Assembly (NCBI GenBank): GCA_951799425.1
Contig: OX637395.1
Coordinates: 38,216,323 to 38,280,322 of the forward strand
Length of the DNA stretch: 64,000 nucleotides
Direction: 5' to 3'
Source of the DNA: Ilex aquifolium
Taxonomy: Eukaryota; Streptophyta; Magnoliopsida; Aquifoliales; Aquifoliaceae
Shown: one piece after another, positions 9,697 through 20,454 of the stretch
How the letters are laid out: each line of letters starts with the position of its first letter
Position numbering within the stretch: the first letter of the stretch is position 1
Position numbers and translations under genes: made by a program
Notes under the pieces: generated by a model
What the model was told of the DNA's origin: nothing
The model's database searches: none
What the model saw: only the letters and a program-made list of their open reading frames with translations

Positions 9697-11781
9697 TTAT
9701 TCTTTGTATTTACCCATTGTGTCTATAGGAGACGAAGCTAAGGAAGATGTGGTAACCTTTAAGGAATCGGTGTTATAAACATAGCTGGAAGACTGGATCT
9801 GGGTGTTCTCGGACACAATGGTGCCATAGGACAGCAGCTGTGAGGAAGTAGGCATATGTGCTGACGGAGCTAAATATGTCGGCATTGGCATTTTAGATGG
9901 AAGAACAGGCAATGGGGCATCAAAATTCAAGACATGAATTGCTTGCCTGATTGAAGGCCGAAGATTGGGATCTGGGTGAGCACACCAAAGCCCAACAATC
10001 ATCAAATGTTCTATTTCTTGCTCAACAAAATCTGCAGATAGTTGCGGGTCAATTGCTTCAAGAAGCTTACCCATTCCATAAAGGCTCCAAACTCACTCAA
10101 CCATCATTATTTGATCTTCTGGGGCATTGGGATCTATGGGTTTTCTTCCACATGCTAATTCCAATACTACAATTCCAAAGCTGTATACATCTGACTCCTT
10201 TCTAGACTTACCAGTTATAATACATGCTGGATCTATGTCGCCCATGGTACCTGCTAAAACTGTTGTCTGAGATCACTTTCCATGATCAACCATCCTAGCT
10301 AACCCAAAATCCCCAAGTTTTGCATTGAATTTCGAATCTAACATAACATTGCTTGATTTTATATCTGTATGCACCACACATTGTTCCCACTCCTCGTGTA
10401 GATATAGTAGTGCAGAGGCCAAGCCTTGAGCAATTTTGTACCTTACCACCCAAGTCAACAAGTTTGTTTCTTTGAAAAGGTGAGTATCTAAGCTACCATT
10501 GGGCATGAATTCATAAACAAGTCGAAGTTCTCTTCTCTCATGGCACCAACCAATAAGCTGCACCAGATTTCTATGCCTCAGCCGACTGATGATCTTGACC
10601 TCTGATGCATACTCTTTTATCCCCTGTTTAGACCCACTCGATACCCTCTTAACAGCAGCATAGGAGTTTAACTCCCTCAAGAAACCTCTATAAACACCAC
10701 CAAACCCTCCCTCTCCGAGCTTCTCTTCCTCCGCAAAGTTGTTAGTTGCACGGACCAATTCTGTATAAGAGAATTTCTTAGGTCCACTATCCTTTTCGAA
10801 TTGGTCATCCATGGATGACTCAAAGACAATATCTTCTTGTTTTTCAAACAAGCTATATCCAAGCAAACCCAACCCAAAAATAACCAAAATACCCACAGAT
10901 AGCCCGACCACTAGTCCTTTCTTTTCTTTCTCTTTTCTAGTGATGATTGTATTGGGATGTGGACTTGGGGTTGGAGTTGGGTTTCTTGGATCAGTATCAA
11001 CTTGTAAACTTGATTTAAACTCCCATGTTTTAATATTATTTCTCTCAAACCATTCTCCCGTTGCTGCTGAGAAGCCAAAAATAACCCATTCTGGTAAGTA
11101 ATCCCTCAGATTCACAGCATAGTCAAGGCTAGCGTGTCCATTATTTGAAAAAGTGGTGAAAACAACTGTGAGCCTTCTGGAACTAGAATTATAGCTAATC
11201 CAAGCTTCATTTTCTGTCCCTTGTATAATATCGTTCACCCATCTTGCAGTAGAAACAGATTCCACAAAGTTGATATTGATACCTACATGTGTGTAAGGAG
11301 GATCCCAAGTATCCAGATAAGTATCAAACTCCACTGCAAAAAATTGACCCACTGTTGAGTTTGTGTTTGATGTCTGGTTCCAACCTACAAGACCAAGGGT
11401 ACTTCCTGTGGCGTTTTCAGGGATATTGGAACCGACAGGAGCCAGGAAGAAAGCTAGCCCATCGCCATAGAGAGGACTACCCTCTGAATCAATTACGAAA
11501 GAGAAATGGGTTGTGAAGTCTGCCATCATCCCTGAGGCGTTGTCCCATAAGTGCAGAGGTTGGATGTATGTGGCTCGACCAACTTTTCGACCTGGTACCT
11601 CATCGCGCTCATTTGGGGTGACTTGGATGCCTGCTTCTGTCATATAAGCATCTCCTGTGATGTTTATATGGACATTAGCATCATGAGATTCGATATGAGA
11701 TAAGTTGAAGTACAGTGGAGATGCACAAGGGATAATGAGGAAGAAGAAAAAGGAGATATGCCAAGAGTTGCTCCCAGCCAT
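9697..11781 (-). pseudogene. LecRK-A2, subgroup A copy broken by two nonsense codons
   Basis: The whole receptor frame is collinear (695 codons from MAGSNSW at 11781), but a Gly codon in the activation loop is TGA (10273-10275) and a Trp codon in the C-lobe is TGA (10093-10095). Translation from the ATG gives 502 residues: signal peptide, complete lectin domain, membrane helix (about 290-312) and kinase through DFGLARMVDHGK. The loop motif HRD is HTD (471-473), so the catalytic Arg is lost even upstream of the stop. The distal tail also differs, ending SPIDTMGKYKE after a small deletion. The catalytic Lys and the GEGGFG loop remain. It is either a pseudogene or a membrane-anchored lectin with a dead half-kinase. 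The TATA element is kept at 11832-11839. Confidence 0.88.
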
Positions 11782-13130
11782 GGCTACTAGCTAGATAAAA
11801 TTTGTATTGGCGAGGGGACGACGGTTTGTTGTATAAATAACTACCAACTGTTGATTTGTTAACGAAGGTCCTGTCCTGAGTGGATGTATCGAAGGAGTTT
11901 GTCAATCACAATGTAAATAAGGATAATTCTAGCGTTTCTGAGTGGAATCAATCTTGTGTAGGATGTTTTCCATGTTGTGCTGGGTAAATTACACTTTCAT
12001 CCCTTTAACTATGATCCATGTTTTACTTTGTCCTCTCAATTATTAAATTTTTTATATTACCCCATCAACTATTTAATTATTTCACTTTGCCTCAATAACA
12101 ACTGTTTGTTATCTTTTTGGACGAAAATTATTGAAAAATAGAGTTATTATTGAGAGATCAAAGTATAATTTTTTTTTTATTTTTTTGTAATTCAAACATG
12201 TGACATTATTTTAATCACAATAAATTTATTTATTTACATTTTAATTATAATCTTACACACGTGTCATGTCGTGCACCACAAAGAACCTAACGTAGAACCC
12301 CCTTAATACATTGTATGGAAAAGCACGATGGACATATACAACAAGAACCCCCTTTAATTTTTTTTAAATTAACACCATTGGCAATCCTATGAGGATGTTT
12401 TTTCTTGGATTCCAATTACCAATACATACCCAAAAAAAAAAATATGTCGTATAAAAAAGTGATGGGGTTCGGAATTTTTTATCATGATTTGATTAGTAGA
12501 TCTAAACACGTGGTAGTTGGCACGTACTGAAAATAATTATTTAAAGCGATTCTATTATAACCGAGCAGGTAAAGTCCCGACCTAGCAGATAATGGTTCAA
12601 CCGAACAAGACTGTAACTTGGGCTAGCAGACTTTGGCTTTGGCCAAGCATATTGAGTAGAAGCCCAACACGAAAATAAATCAATTAAAAGTAGTCTGCTC
12701 AGTTGAAAGCATTCTTAATCAGGGAAGTGTCTGTCGAGCAGATCCTACTGAAGTATGTTTAGAAAGAAATACTACGATACTAGAATTTAAGTAAGAATTT
12801 GACCCTATCCTCTAGGGATTGTGCCTATCCAAACAAGAATAGATGGCTAGGCTATCCCTAGAAAATTGACGAGGTTGATAGGATCAAGCATAGGCATCGA
12901 TAAGTACAAAGACCAAGTAGAAAGATAGGTAGGCTAACCCGAATCATAGGCAACCAATATGAAAATTACCTAAATCATAGGTGCACATTAAAAACATGTG
13001 ACCTAAATAATCGATCAACGAGAAAGGAAGTCTGTAAAGATTCCAACACAAATTAAGGAAAATTTGCCAAAAAAAATAGGTGTATCACCTTGTACAACCA
13101 ATGACGAAAACCCTAGAAGAAGGTACATAC
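11782..13130. other. Intergenic DNA with a short MITE-like unit
   Basis: Bases 11880-11960 repeat the upstream-flank motif AGGAGTTTGTCAATCACAATG seen near 3295, 19272 and 25917. About 11984-12172 is a short unit starting GGGTAAATTACACTTTCATCC whose right end reads, reversed, AAAAATTATACTTTGATCTC, matching the GGGTAAATTACAC family. From 12540 to 13130 I see unique-looking sequence with no gene. Confidence 0.45.
11832..11839 (-). promoter_or_regulatory. Probable TATA box of LecRK-A2
   Basis: Minus strand TATTTATA followed by CAACAAAC, equivalent in position to the element upstream of LecRK-A1 although the coding region is broken. Confidence 0.45.
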
Positions 13131-13460
13131 TAGGCTTGGCAATTCTAGACACGACTCGTGAAATCGACACGAATCCGGCATGGATTTAGCGGGTTTGGGT
13201 GTTGTCTTAACGGGTTCGGGTGATTAACGGGTTAACTCGGCAGACCCGTGAAATAAATGAACCGGTTTCGTGTTTAACCCATAAATTCGTTTCAACCCGT
13301 TTAACCCGTTAACAATTATACTATAAATTTTTTTAAAAAAGGTTAGGTTTATCAGCCTCTGCCTCATCTCACACCTCCCATCTCTTAGACTTATTCAAAT
13401 TTAGTAGTCATTTAATGTTTATTTTTTGTCTTTATTTTTTTGCTCAGCCATGATTTATTG
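13131..13460. repeat. ACCCGTTTAACCCG-type dispersed repeat
   Basis: Bases 13133-13330 are rich in CGGGTTCGGGTGATTAACGG and CCCGTTTAACCCGTTAAC motifs. The same text recurs near 60240-60300 and 60660-60840. The left edge TAGGCTTGGCAATTCTAGAC resembles the hAT-like MITE ends at 5621, but a matching right end and target duplication were not found. Confidence 0.4.
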
Positions 13461-14429
13461 TTATAGTAAACAGGTCAAACATGTGTAATGTGTAACAAGT
13501 TGATGATTTTTTTTGTGTACTTGAAATACTCTAACATATTCTCTTATATAGCGGGTGACACACGAGTTATATAGGGTAACCCGTCTAATAAATATAAAAA
13601 ATAGTAATTCTTGTTCTACATCAGACTCTCTCTTAAAAAACAACTTGTCCTCGAGTTTCCATGGCTTGAAATAATTTGATGCATTGTCGTTTGTCTATAT
13701 CCACTTTGTACTTTAGATTTATCTTCTCAAACACTCCCTTGCATAAACATGTTATGCTTTCGAGAACTGATAAAATAATCTCACATTTGACATCATTTGG
13801 TGACCTTAGTATAGACTTAAGAATTTCTTGAAGAATGTCTAGCAACTCAAAATTATTAGGGTCCCATATAAATTGAAAATCAATAAAACAAAAAAGATGT
13901 GGACCAACAAATTCTTTATGTGATAAATTCTCATTCTACTCAACTCCACGAAATTCATCAAGAATTTCAAGTTTACTATCCTCGGGAACTATGTTGACAA
14001 AGGAAAATTTGTCATTCTCATTTTTATCACCAGGACCAACAGTCTTAAGCTTCTTATCTTTTGGTTTTGTAGCATTTCCATCCATGTGATGCTCACACAC
14101 ATCCAATTGTTTTTCAACAAGAGGAAAAGTCTCATTACTTTCTAGAATTACAAAGCATAACAAGCTTGAATATTGCTACAAACCAAGGAAATACATGGTT
14201 CATGGAAATCAACCAAAACTTTATTATTTTTCTTCTCCTCAAAATTCAAAATATCATCTGTGTAATTCTTTTCAAATTTTTTATGTTGAAAACCTTCGAG
14301 AGTCTCTCCAACATCACCATAAATATATTTAGTCTCCGCACTAGGTTCATTATTTTTCATTTGATGGCCTAGTCTTGTGTCACAATCAAATGTCATGATT
14401 TTCCTAATAGGCTGCTTTTGTCTTATCAT
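13461..14429 (-). pseudogene. Unidentified protein-coding relic
   Basis: Three consecutive minus-strand segments read as one broken protein. The first (14429-14148) contains IMTFDCDTRLGHQM and ends at QACYAL. Loss of one base there shifts into the next frame, VILESNETFPLVEKQLDV (from about 14150). That frame runs through a single TAG (13936-13938) into WDPNNFELLDILQEILKSIL and ends near METRGQVVF (13633). A further one-base shift continues as KRESDVEQELLFF. So at least two frameshifts and one stop break a protein of roughly 300 residues. The text is Lys/Glu-rich with no catalytic motif I recognise. A retrotransposon-derived gag or a captured host gene are both possible. Confidence 0.45.
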
Positions 14430-14449
14430 ATTTGCCCTCTTTTGTTTTA

Positions 14450-14828
14450 GGAATTTTTACACTTTATACCCTAAAAAATATTTCGATTCTCACTTTACAC
14501 ATTGAAAGATTATTTTTCTCACATTGCACCCTGAATGTCATAAATTGATTTCAATATGACTCTCGGACTAACATCTGTTTCAAATTCCTTTAAAATTTAA
14601 TGAACATGTCACTCACGTGTGTTTCTCTTAAACAAAAATATAAATTCACAATTCATATTTTTGGGTGGCGTGTGCATCAATTTTTAACGGAATCTGAAAC
14701 GAATGTTAGTCCGAATGACATATTGGAACCAATTTATGACATTCAGGGTATAAAGTAAAAAATAATAATCTTTCAAGATGTCAAGTAGAAATCGAGACAT
14801 CTTTCGAAATATAAAGGGAGAAAATCCC
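14450..14828. mobile_element. MULE-like MITE with long inverted repeats and 9-bp TSD
   Basis: Two arms of about 135 bp form an inverted repeat: left GGAATTTTTACACTTTATAC and right (reversed) GGGATTTTCTCCCTTTATAT, with a long shared stretch around CCTGAATGTCATAAATTG. The flanks are a perfect TTTGTTTTA at 14441-14449 and 14829-14837. A 9-bp duplication with long TIRs is the Mutator-like signature. No transposase is encoded. Reading frames here (such as 14684-14926) are incidental. Confidence 0.75.
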
Positions 14829-14889
14829 TTTGTTTTATGCAATTTTTTATGGAGAGACTTTTTTTTGATCCAATATGGAGAGACTTCAT

Positions 14890-14997
14890 AGGCACAATTT
14901 CCTTCTGAGTGGCCCGAGTGTTTCATATTGTTGCGACAAGGGGTTAGGGATTTGGGCCGAAAATGTGAGAGCCACCACCGATCTATAATAAAAAAAA
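14890..14997. repeat. Left part of duplicated module shared with 28490-28830
   Basis: This segment (CACAATTTCCTTCTGAGTGG onward, through GTTGCGACAAGGGGTTAGGG) matches 28513-28610. The match resumes on the far side of the following MULE-like insertion, at 16705-16890. This shows that the transposon split an older duplicated segment. Confidence 0.65.
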
Positions 14998-16209
14998 GGG
15001 AAATTTGGAGGCCGGTCCTCCTATATGGACTTGTTTGGACTTAAGTCCGTCAAGGAAACTTATTTGTTATGAAGTCCGTTTTTTGTCAATTTTACCATAC
15101 TATCCCTTCCCTTTAGAAGTGAAATAAAACTAAAAATTAAAAACTCCTAAATCTTAGGAATTTGACTAACATTAAAATATTTTCTCTCTCATATCTATCT
15201 ATATCCATATATAGGTTAAGAGTTTGACTAACATTAAAATTCTGCCTCTCTCTTATCTATCTATATCCATATATAAGTTAGGTGCATATATATATATATA
15301 TATATATATAGTAACATTAAAAATAAAAAATAGTAACACTCAAATACAAAAAAAGTTATGATTTGGATACAAAAAATAATACATTTAAACACAAAAAAAT
15401 AGTAACATTTAAACATAAAAAAAAATTGAAACGTTCAATATTAATATTTTTAAAAAATAACAACAGTAACATGTTCAACAAAAATTGTAACATACTTAAA
15501 AATAATTATTTCTCTCAAATTCAAATGCAAAAAATAGTACCATTCAAACACAAAAAATAATAATATTCAAAAACAAAACAAATAGTAACATTGAATATTA
15601 ATATTTAATAAAATAATAGTAGTAACATGCTCAACAAAAACAGTAACATGCTCAAAATAATATGAACATGAACAGTAACATACTCAACAAAAATAGTAAC
15701 ATGAACAGTAACATAATAAAAAAAATAGTAACATGAACAGTAATATAATAAAAAAAAATAGTAACATGAATTTGATATATATATATATACATATATATAC
15801 CACTTTCTTCACCATAGCACTACCACCATCAAACCATCGTCACCTCCCGAGCAACGTCAACCATCATGTTGTCATCACCTCCACAACAACGCTCACCACC
15901 ACACAAAAGCTCATTCAAGTTCCACTTCGATGACTCATTTTTACTCCACACCACCGCCACCACTATACTTGCATCATCTCATAACAACCCATCGTATATA
16001 TATATATATATAGAGAGAGAGAGTTTTGAATTTGATATATATATATAGAGAGAGAGAGAGAGTTTTGAATTTGAAATATATATATATATATATATTTAGA
16101 GAGAGAGAGAGAGAGAAAGAGAGAGCTTTGAATTTGAATTTTAAATTTATGATGGAGATTTTATATATATATAGAAAGAGAGAGAGAGAGAGAGAGAGCT
16201 TTGAATTTG

Positions 16210-16250
<41 letters not shown>

Positions 16251-16512
16251 TAGATCTTTGAATTTGAATTTTAAATTTATGATGGAGATTTTATTGGCAT
16301 ATTTTAATTGACCTTGAATTAAGGGATAACAATTTCCAAAATAGGAAATTAATTTAACTTCCTTTCAAGGAAGGGTATTTTTGAGATAAAAAAAAAAAGT
16401 GGACTTAAGTTATTACATATAATTTTAAACATGGACTTAGCCCCTTATAAGTTTCCTTGCCGGACTTATCTCCAAACAAGTACATCTAGGGGGACTCACT
16501 TCCAATTTTCAC
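14998..16512. mobile_element. Non-autonomous MULE-like element, 1.5 kb
   Basis: The inverted ends are about 65 bp and roughly 80% alike: left GGGAAATTTGGAGGCCGGTC, right (reversed) GTGAAAATTGGAAGTGAGTC, both continuing into ACTTGTTTGGA and AAGGAAACTTAT. The flanks are TAAAAAAAA at 14989-14997 and 16513-16521, a 9-bp but low-complexity duplication. The interior is AT-rich with GTAACATGAACAGTAACAT repeats (15310-15770), (TA)n tracts and the minisatellite listed next. No transposase reading frame is present. Confidence 0.7.
16000..16290. repeat. (TA)n-(GA)n minisatellite
   Basis: About five tandem units of a (TA)n block, a (GA)n block and TTTTGAATTTGA or CTTTGAATTTGA. Overlapping reading frames rich in Ile-Tyr and Arg-Glu come from this repeat and are not genes. 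Confidence 0.75.
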
Positions 16513-16521
16513 TAAAAAAAA

Positions 16522-16914
16522 CAGAGTCTCCTGTTTAACTTGCTTAAACTCTTCAGTTAGAAAAATACAATAACAACTCAAATCGTTTTAATCCGACGGT
16601 TTATATTATGATTTAATCTTTTAACTAAAATAACTTACTTAAATTTTAATTTTTTAATCACAATAACTCAATTCATGCATTAAAAAAAACGCATTTTACG
16701 GGGCACGACTAATTAATCTATGTTGTAAATCTACACAATGAAGTTTTATCCTCTCTCTCTTTGTCCGTAAATGTACCAAACGAGGTAAATCATCGCCCTT
16801 GTAAATCACTATTATCGATGTGTGATTTGTTCATCAGTCTTATCTTTGGTGCTGTCTTTTTCGAATTCTGGGTTGTGCATTCTAGAGATTTGTTCAATCT
16901 TCTACGACCTGGCC
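16522..16914. repeat. Right part of split module, with damaged exon-like start
   Basis: Bases 16705-16890 match 28590-28770. An ATG at 16738 begins MKFYPLSLCP followed by a stop, while the equivalent at 28629 stays open to a splice-donor-like GTAAAT. This copy has extra bases in its CTCTCTCT run. No other gene is seen. Confidence 0.5.
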
Positions 16915-17052
16915 TTGTTTGTGTACTCAGCTAAGGGTTTTGTAATTTGTATGCTAGTTTCATATACATTCTTTGAGCGGCAAATGAATGTGCCTTGAAG
17001 CACTCTTTGCTGGACATTGTATATGAGTTCTTCTGGTTTCAGCATATTGTAA

Positions 17053-17453
17053 GAGTATCTCCACTTCTTACCCTTTTTTTATACCCAAATTTAAATTTGG
17101 GTAAAAATGCTATAAAATGTACCCAAATTTAAATTTGGGTAAAAATGCTATAAAATGCTTCTTCTGTTAGATTTTTACTCATATCAAATGAAGGAAAACC
17201 CTTTTTTAAACCGAAATCAAGGGAGACCATTTTTTAAATTCAAATATTTAATGGTAAGATTACATCATCTTTTAAAAATCCAATTGTCATATTTTACCCT
17301 CTTTGAATTTGGGTCTCTTCATTTAAATTTGAGTTTCTCTTCTTTTAAATTTGGGTTTCTCCATTGGAAAGGTCTATGTCAAATCAAGTTTTTTATCCTT
17401 CTTTTTTTTAACTCAAATTTGGGTAAAGGTTTGAGTTTCCATTGGATATGATC
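17053..17453. mobile_element. PIF-like MITE inserted in the orphan flank
   Basis: A 401-bp block absent from the twin at about 2958. It is flanked by TAA (17050-17052 and 17454-17456). Ends are GAGTATCTCC and, reversed, GATCATATCC, a weak but plausible inverted repeat. Inside, a unit containing CCCAAATTTAAATTTGGGTA occurs twice. The 98-residue frame inside is incidental. Confidence 0.55.
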
Positions 17454-17518
17454 TAAGGCACGCCCATTATATCCCATGGGCCATGGGTTCGAGTCCGGGA
17501 ATTAATCATTTTATAAGA

Positions 17519-18146
17519 CTAGCAATGCACGACATGTGTTGCACGTAAACAAATTTAAATAATATTTTTTATAAAAAATAAGAATTATATGTGTAATTAA
17601 ATTAAATAATACATTAGGTGTCGAATAATTAATTCGTATTTTAATTATTGTTAAATTTAATTATTAGTTTATTTTATAAATCTTTGAATATCTAATCTGT
17701 CATTTATTTAGGTATCCCTCTAACCTTTTAGGCATTTGCAAATCTAATTATATTATAAAATTATTAAAATTTTATTTTGTTAAATAGTTTGATTAGATGA
17801 CTTATAATATTATAATATTATTACATACTAAAAAATAAAATATAACATATTTGACCGTAAAATTTAATTTCGTAACTATATATATAATAATTTAACTTGT
17901 ATATAATTTTACTTTTTCATATAAATATAGAAAATTATATATAACTGTACTACTAATAAATGAGTTCAAAAATATTTAAAATTCTTATAAAAGAGTTCAA
18001 ATCAAATAATAAGTTAAATAGAAATAAAAAATAAAAATTAGACAAAAATATATATGTGGGTATAATTGATTTTATTATAATAATTAAAGATAAAATAAAA
18101 AATAAAAAAAAATTCACAGAAACTTATATTTATAAACAGATGTAGA
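17519..18146 (-). mobile_element. Small non-autonomous Helitron, empty site visible
   Basis: On the minus strand it starts TCTACATCTG (5' TC, preceded by A) and ends GTGCATTGCTAG followed by T, the Helitron CTRR terminus and A/T target. A small hairpin, ACGTG-CAACA-CATGT, lies just before the end. The twin flank reads CATAAGATTGTCTATTATTT at about 3017, uninterrupted and without target duplication, exactly as expected for Helitron insertion. The interior is AT-rich and non-coding. Confidence 0.8.
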
Positions 18147-18265
18147 TGGTCTATTATTTACCTCTTTTAAAGGTTGTGGTGGGTGGTACAATTTTTTAAC
18201 AAATTGCAAGGGGCCGGCCTTTGCACTTTCATGTCAACTTCTCAATGCATGTTATATATATATAT

Positions 18266-19120
18266 GGGTAAATTACACTTAGACTCTTTGAAGTTTGTCA
18301 CTTAATCACTTAGATTTAATAAAATTTAAAATATTAAACACAGACCTCCTGATATTTGTACTCGTATACGCGACCTTTTTTGTCAATGTCGGGTAGTATA
18401 TTATTAAATTATATCTAGACCCCTAAAGTTTATAGACGTGTAACACTTAGACCCCTCAAGTTTAAAATATTATATTTAGACTAAAAATACTCCAATTAAA
18501 GACAAAATATCAAATATTTTAAATTTTACAACTAAAATTCATGTTCTATTATGTTATTTATTGAAATAAAATTAAAAAAAATCTATTTTTTTCTTAAAAA
18601 AATTATAATTAGTATTATTTATGCTAAAATTTGGATGACCTCCACATCAGTTTATTGGACTTCGATCATCTGAAAAAGAAGTCAGAGACTGGAGGTTGAC
18701 TCTCCAATGCCTAAGTCAGTAAGTGGTTCAAAGGTGTGAACTGCGTATAGTAATCAGTATAAATATATCAAATAACTCAATTGAACACTCATTTGTATTC
18801 AATTATACTATTGGAATAAAAATAAAAAAAAAAACCAAACAAGGGTTAAACTGTAATTGACAAAATATTTTTTATTTTTAATTGGGATAATTTGGTCGTT
18901 TAATAGATTTCTTTGGTTTTGTAACTAATAAAGGGTGTAGGTGAAATATTTTAAACTTGAGAAGTCTAAGTATTATATGTCTATAAATTTTAAAGAGTCT
19001 AAGTGTAATTTACTAACAGATATGGTACAAACCTCAAAGTATCTGTATGTAATATTTCAAATGTCAGGAATTTATATGATTAAATGACAAATTTTAAGAG
19101 GTTTTGAATATAATTTTTCT
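18266..19120. mobile_element. MULE-like MITE of the GGGTAAATTACAC family
   Basis: The ends are inverted: left GGGTAAATTACACTTAGACT, right (reversed) GAAAAATTATATTCAAAACC, both followed by TTTGTCA-TTAATCA. A second inverted pair lies inside, around TAGACCCCTAAAGTTTATAG. The twin flank lacks the block at ATGTTATACATAAAC (about 3147). The flanking TATATATAT and TGTATATAA give an imperfect 9-bp duplication in simple sequence. Confidence 0.65.
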
Positions 19121-19330
19121 TGTATATAATATAAACTAAAAATAATCTGGGTAGCCGGCCAAAAAAATTAACGTAGCAAAAAGTTGAAAGCAGTCCTGAA
19201 TGGATGCCTCTCATACGCTCTATTAGAGAAAAAGATCAAATTTTAACATGATTACCAGGAGATATATCGAAGGAGTATGTCAATCACAATGTAAATTTCG
19301 GAAGAAGTCAAATCCTGTAAATAGAGAACA

Positions 19331-20454
19331 AACAGTTAGCTGAGTCCTTTGCAGAGCCTTATTTTTTTTATTTTCTCGGAAAATCATTCAAAAGTTATCG
19401 ATGTGAGAGCCATCACCTATAAATATCGATGTGATGGCAGTCCTTAAATCTTATTTCCAACAGACTAGCTATCACACTAGTTATTTCCCATAACCTTCAT
19501 TTGGCTGGCTGTCCCTGGCGAGACAAAAAAGCTCGCTATTGTGTTTTTGCGCCAACAACATCCCCAATTTCAGTCTCCTTCGTTGGTTGTCTTCCTCAAC
19601 TAGACAGAGGGTTTTTCGCAAAGGCTCCACCGACTGAAAGCTCCACTGACTGAAGGCTTCTCAGTCCACAGAAGGTCTCTCTCTCTCTCTCACAGAAACT
19701 CTGTATTTAAGCCAAGAAAAATGGGGAACACGATTAAAATCCAGTAAAACCCCCCAAAAATTTAGTAAAACTCCTCCAAAAATTCAACAAAACTCCTCCA
19801 AAAATTCAGTAAAACCTCCAAAAAATCCAGTAAAACTCTCAAAAAATCTAACAAAATCTCCCAAAAATCTAGTAAACCCCCCCCCCCCAAAAAAAAATCC
19901 AGCAAAACCCCCTAAATTTGGACCATAGTGTAAGCGCTCATTGAATATCCCACTTTTTCATTTTTACACAAATTACACAACCGAGTATTACCCTTTTCTT
20001 CGGTTCTTGTAACTCGAGTAATTATTAGCTTTGTGATGTAATTGAAAGATTTGTTTTGGGTTCTTAGATTTGTTAGTTAAAGTTAGTTGAAGTGATTAAC
20101 TAAAATAGATAGCGTTGTTGGAGTGAATTTAAAAAAGTGGTTAGCTAAAGTAGATAATATTATATTTAAATATATTTTGAGTAACTATTTTAAATAGCAT
20201 TATTGGAATTGCTCTAAGAAATGCTTAATACTCTGGTTATATTAATAAGGAAATACTTTGTAATCCAAATTTGCATCACAAATGAAGGGAGATCATCGGA
20301 CGAGTGGGTCCCATCAAATTTTTTAAATGGAACCCACTGATCTAATGGTCCACATTCATTTGAGATGCAAATTTAAGTTGTAAATTTAGGTTACATAGCA
20401 TTACTCATATTAATATGACCAACCTTAAATCATATTCTACTCCCTTAAATCAAA
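19331..20454. repeat. Intergenic DNA with a ~21-bp minisatellite
   Basis: Bases 19738-19915 are about nine tandem units of a CAGTAAAACTCCTCCAAAAAT type, ending in a C run and an A run. The remainder is non-coding, including a CT-rich stretch near 19670-19690. Confidence 0.6.

Larger units (their letters stand above)
16915..19330. repeat. Orphan LecRK upstream flank split by three insertions
   Basis: The sequence matches 2821-3345 (starting GTGTACTCAGCTAAG, ending at the AATCACAATGTAAAT motif) but no receptor gene adjoins it. Relative to that copy it has three extra blocks: 17053-17453, 17519-18146 and 18266-about 19120. Each is described separately. It marks a lost receptor copy or a recombined flank. 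Confidence 0.75.
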
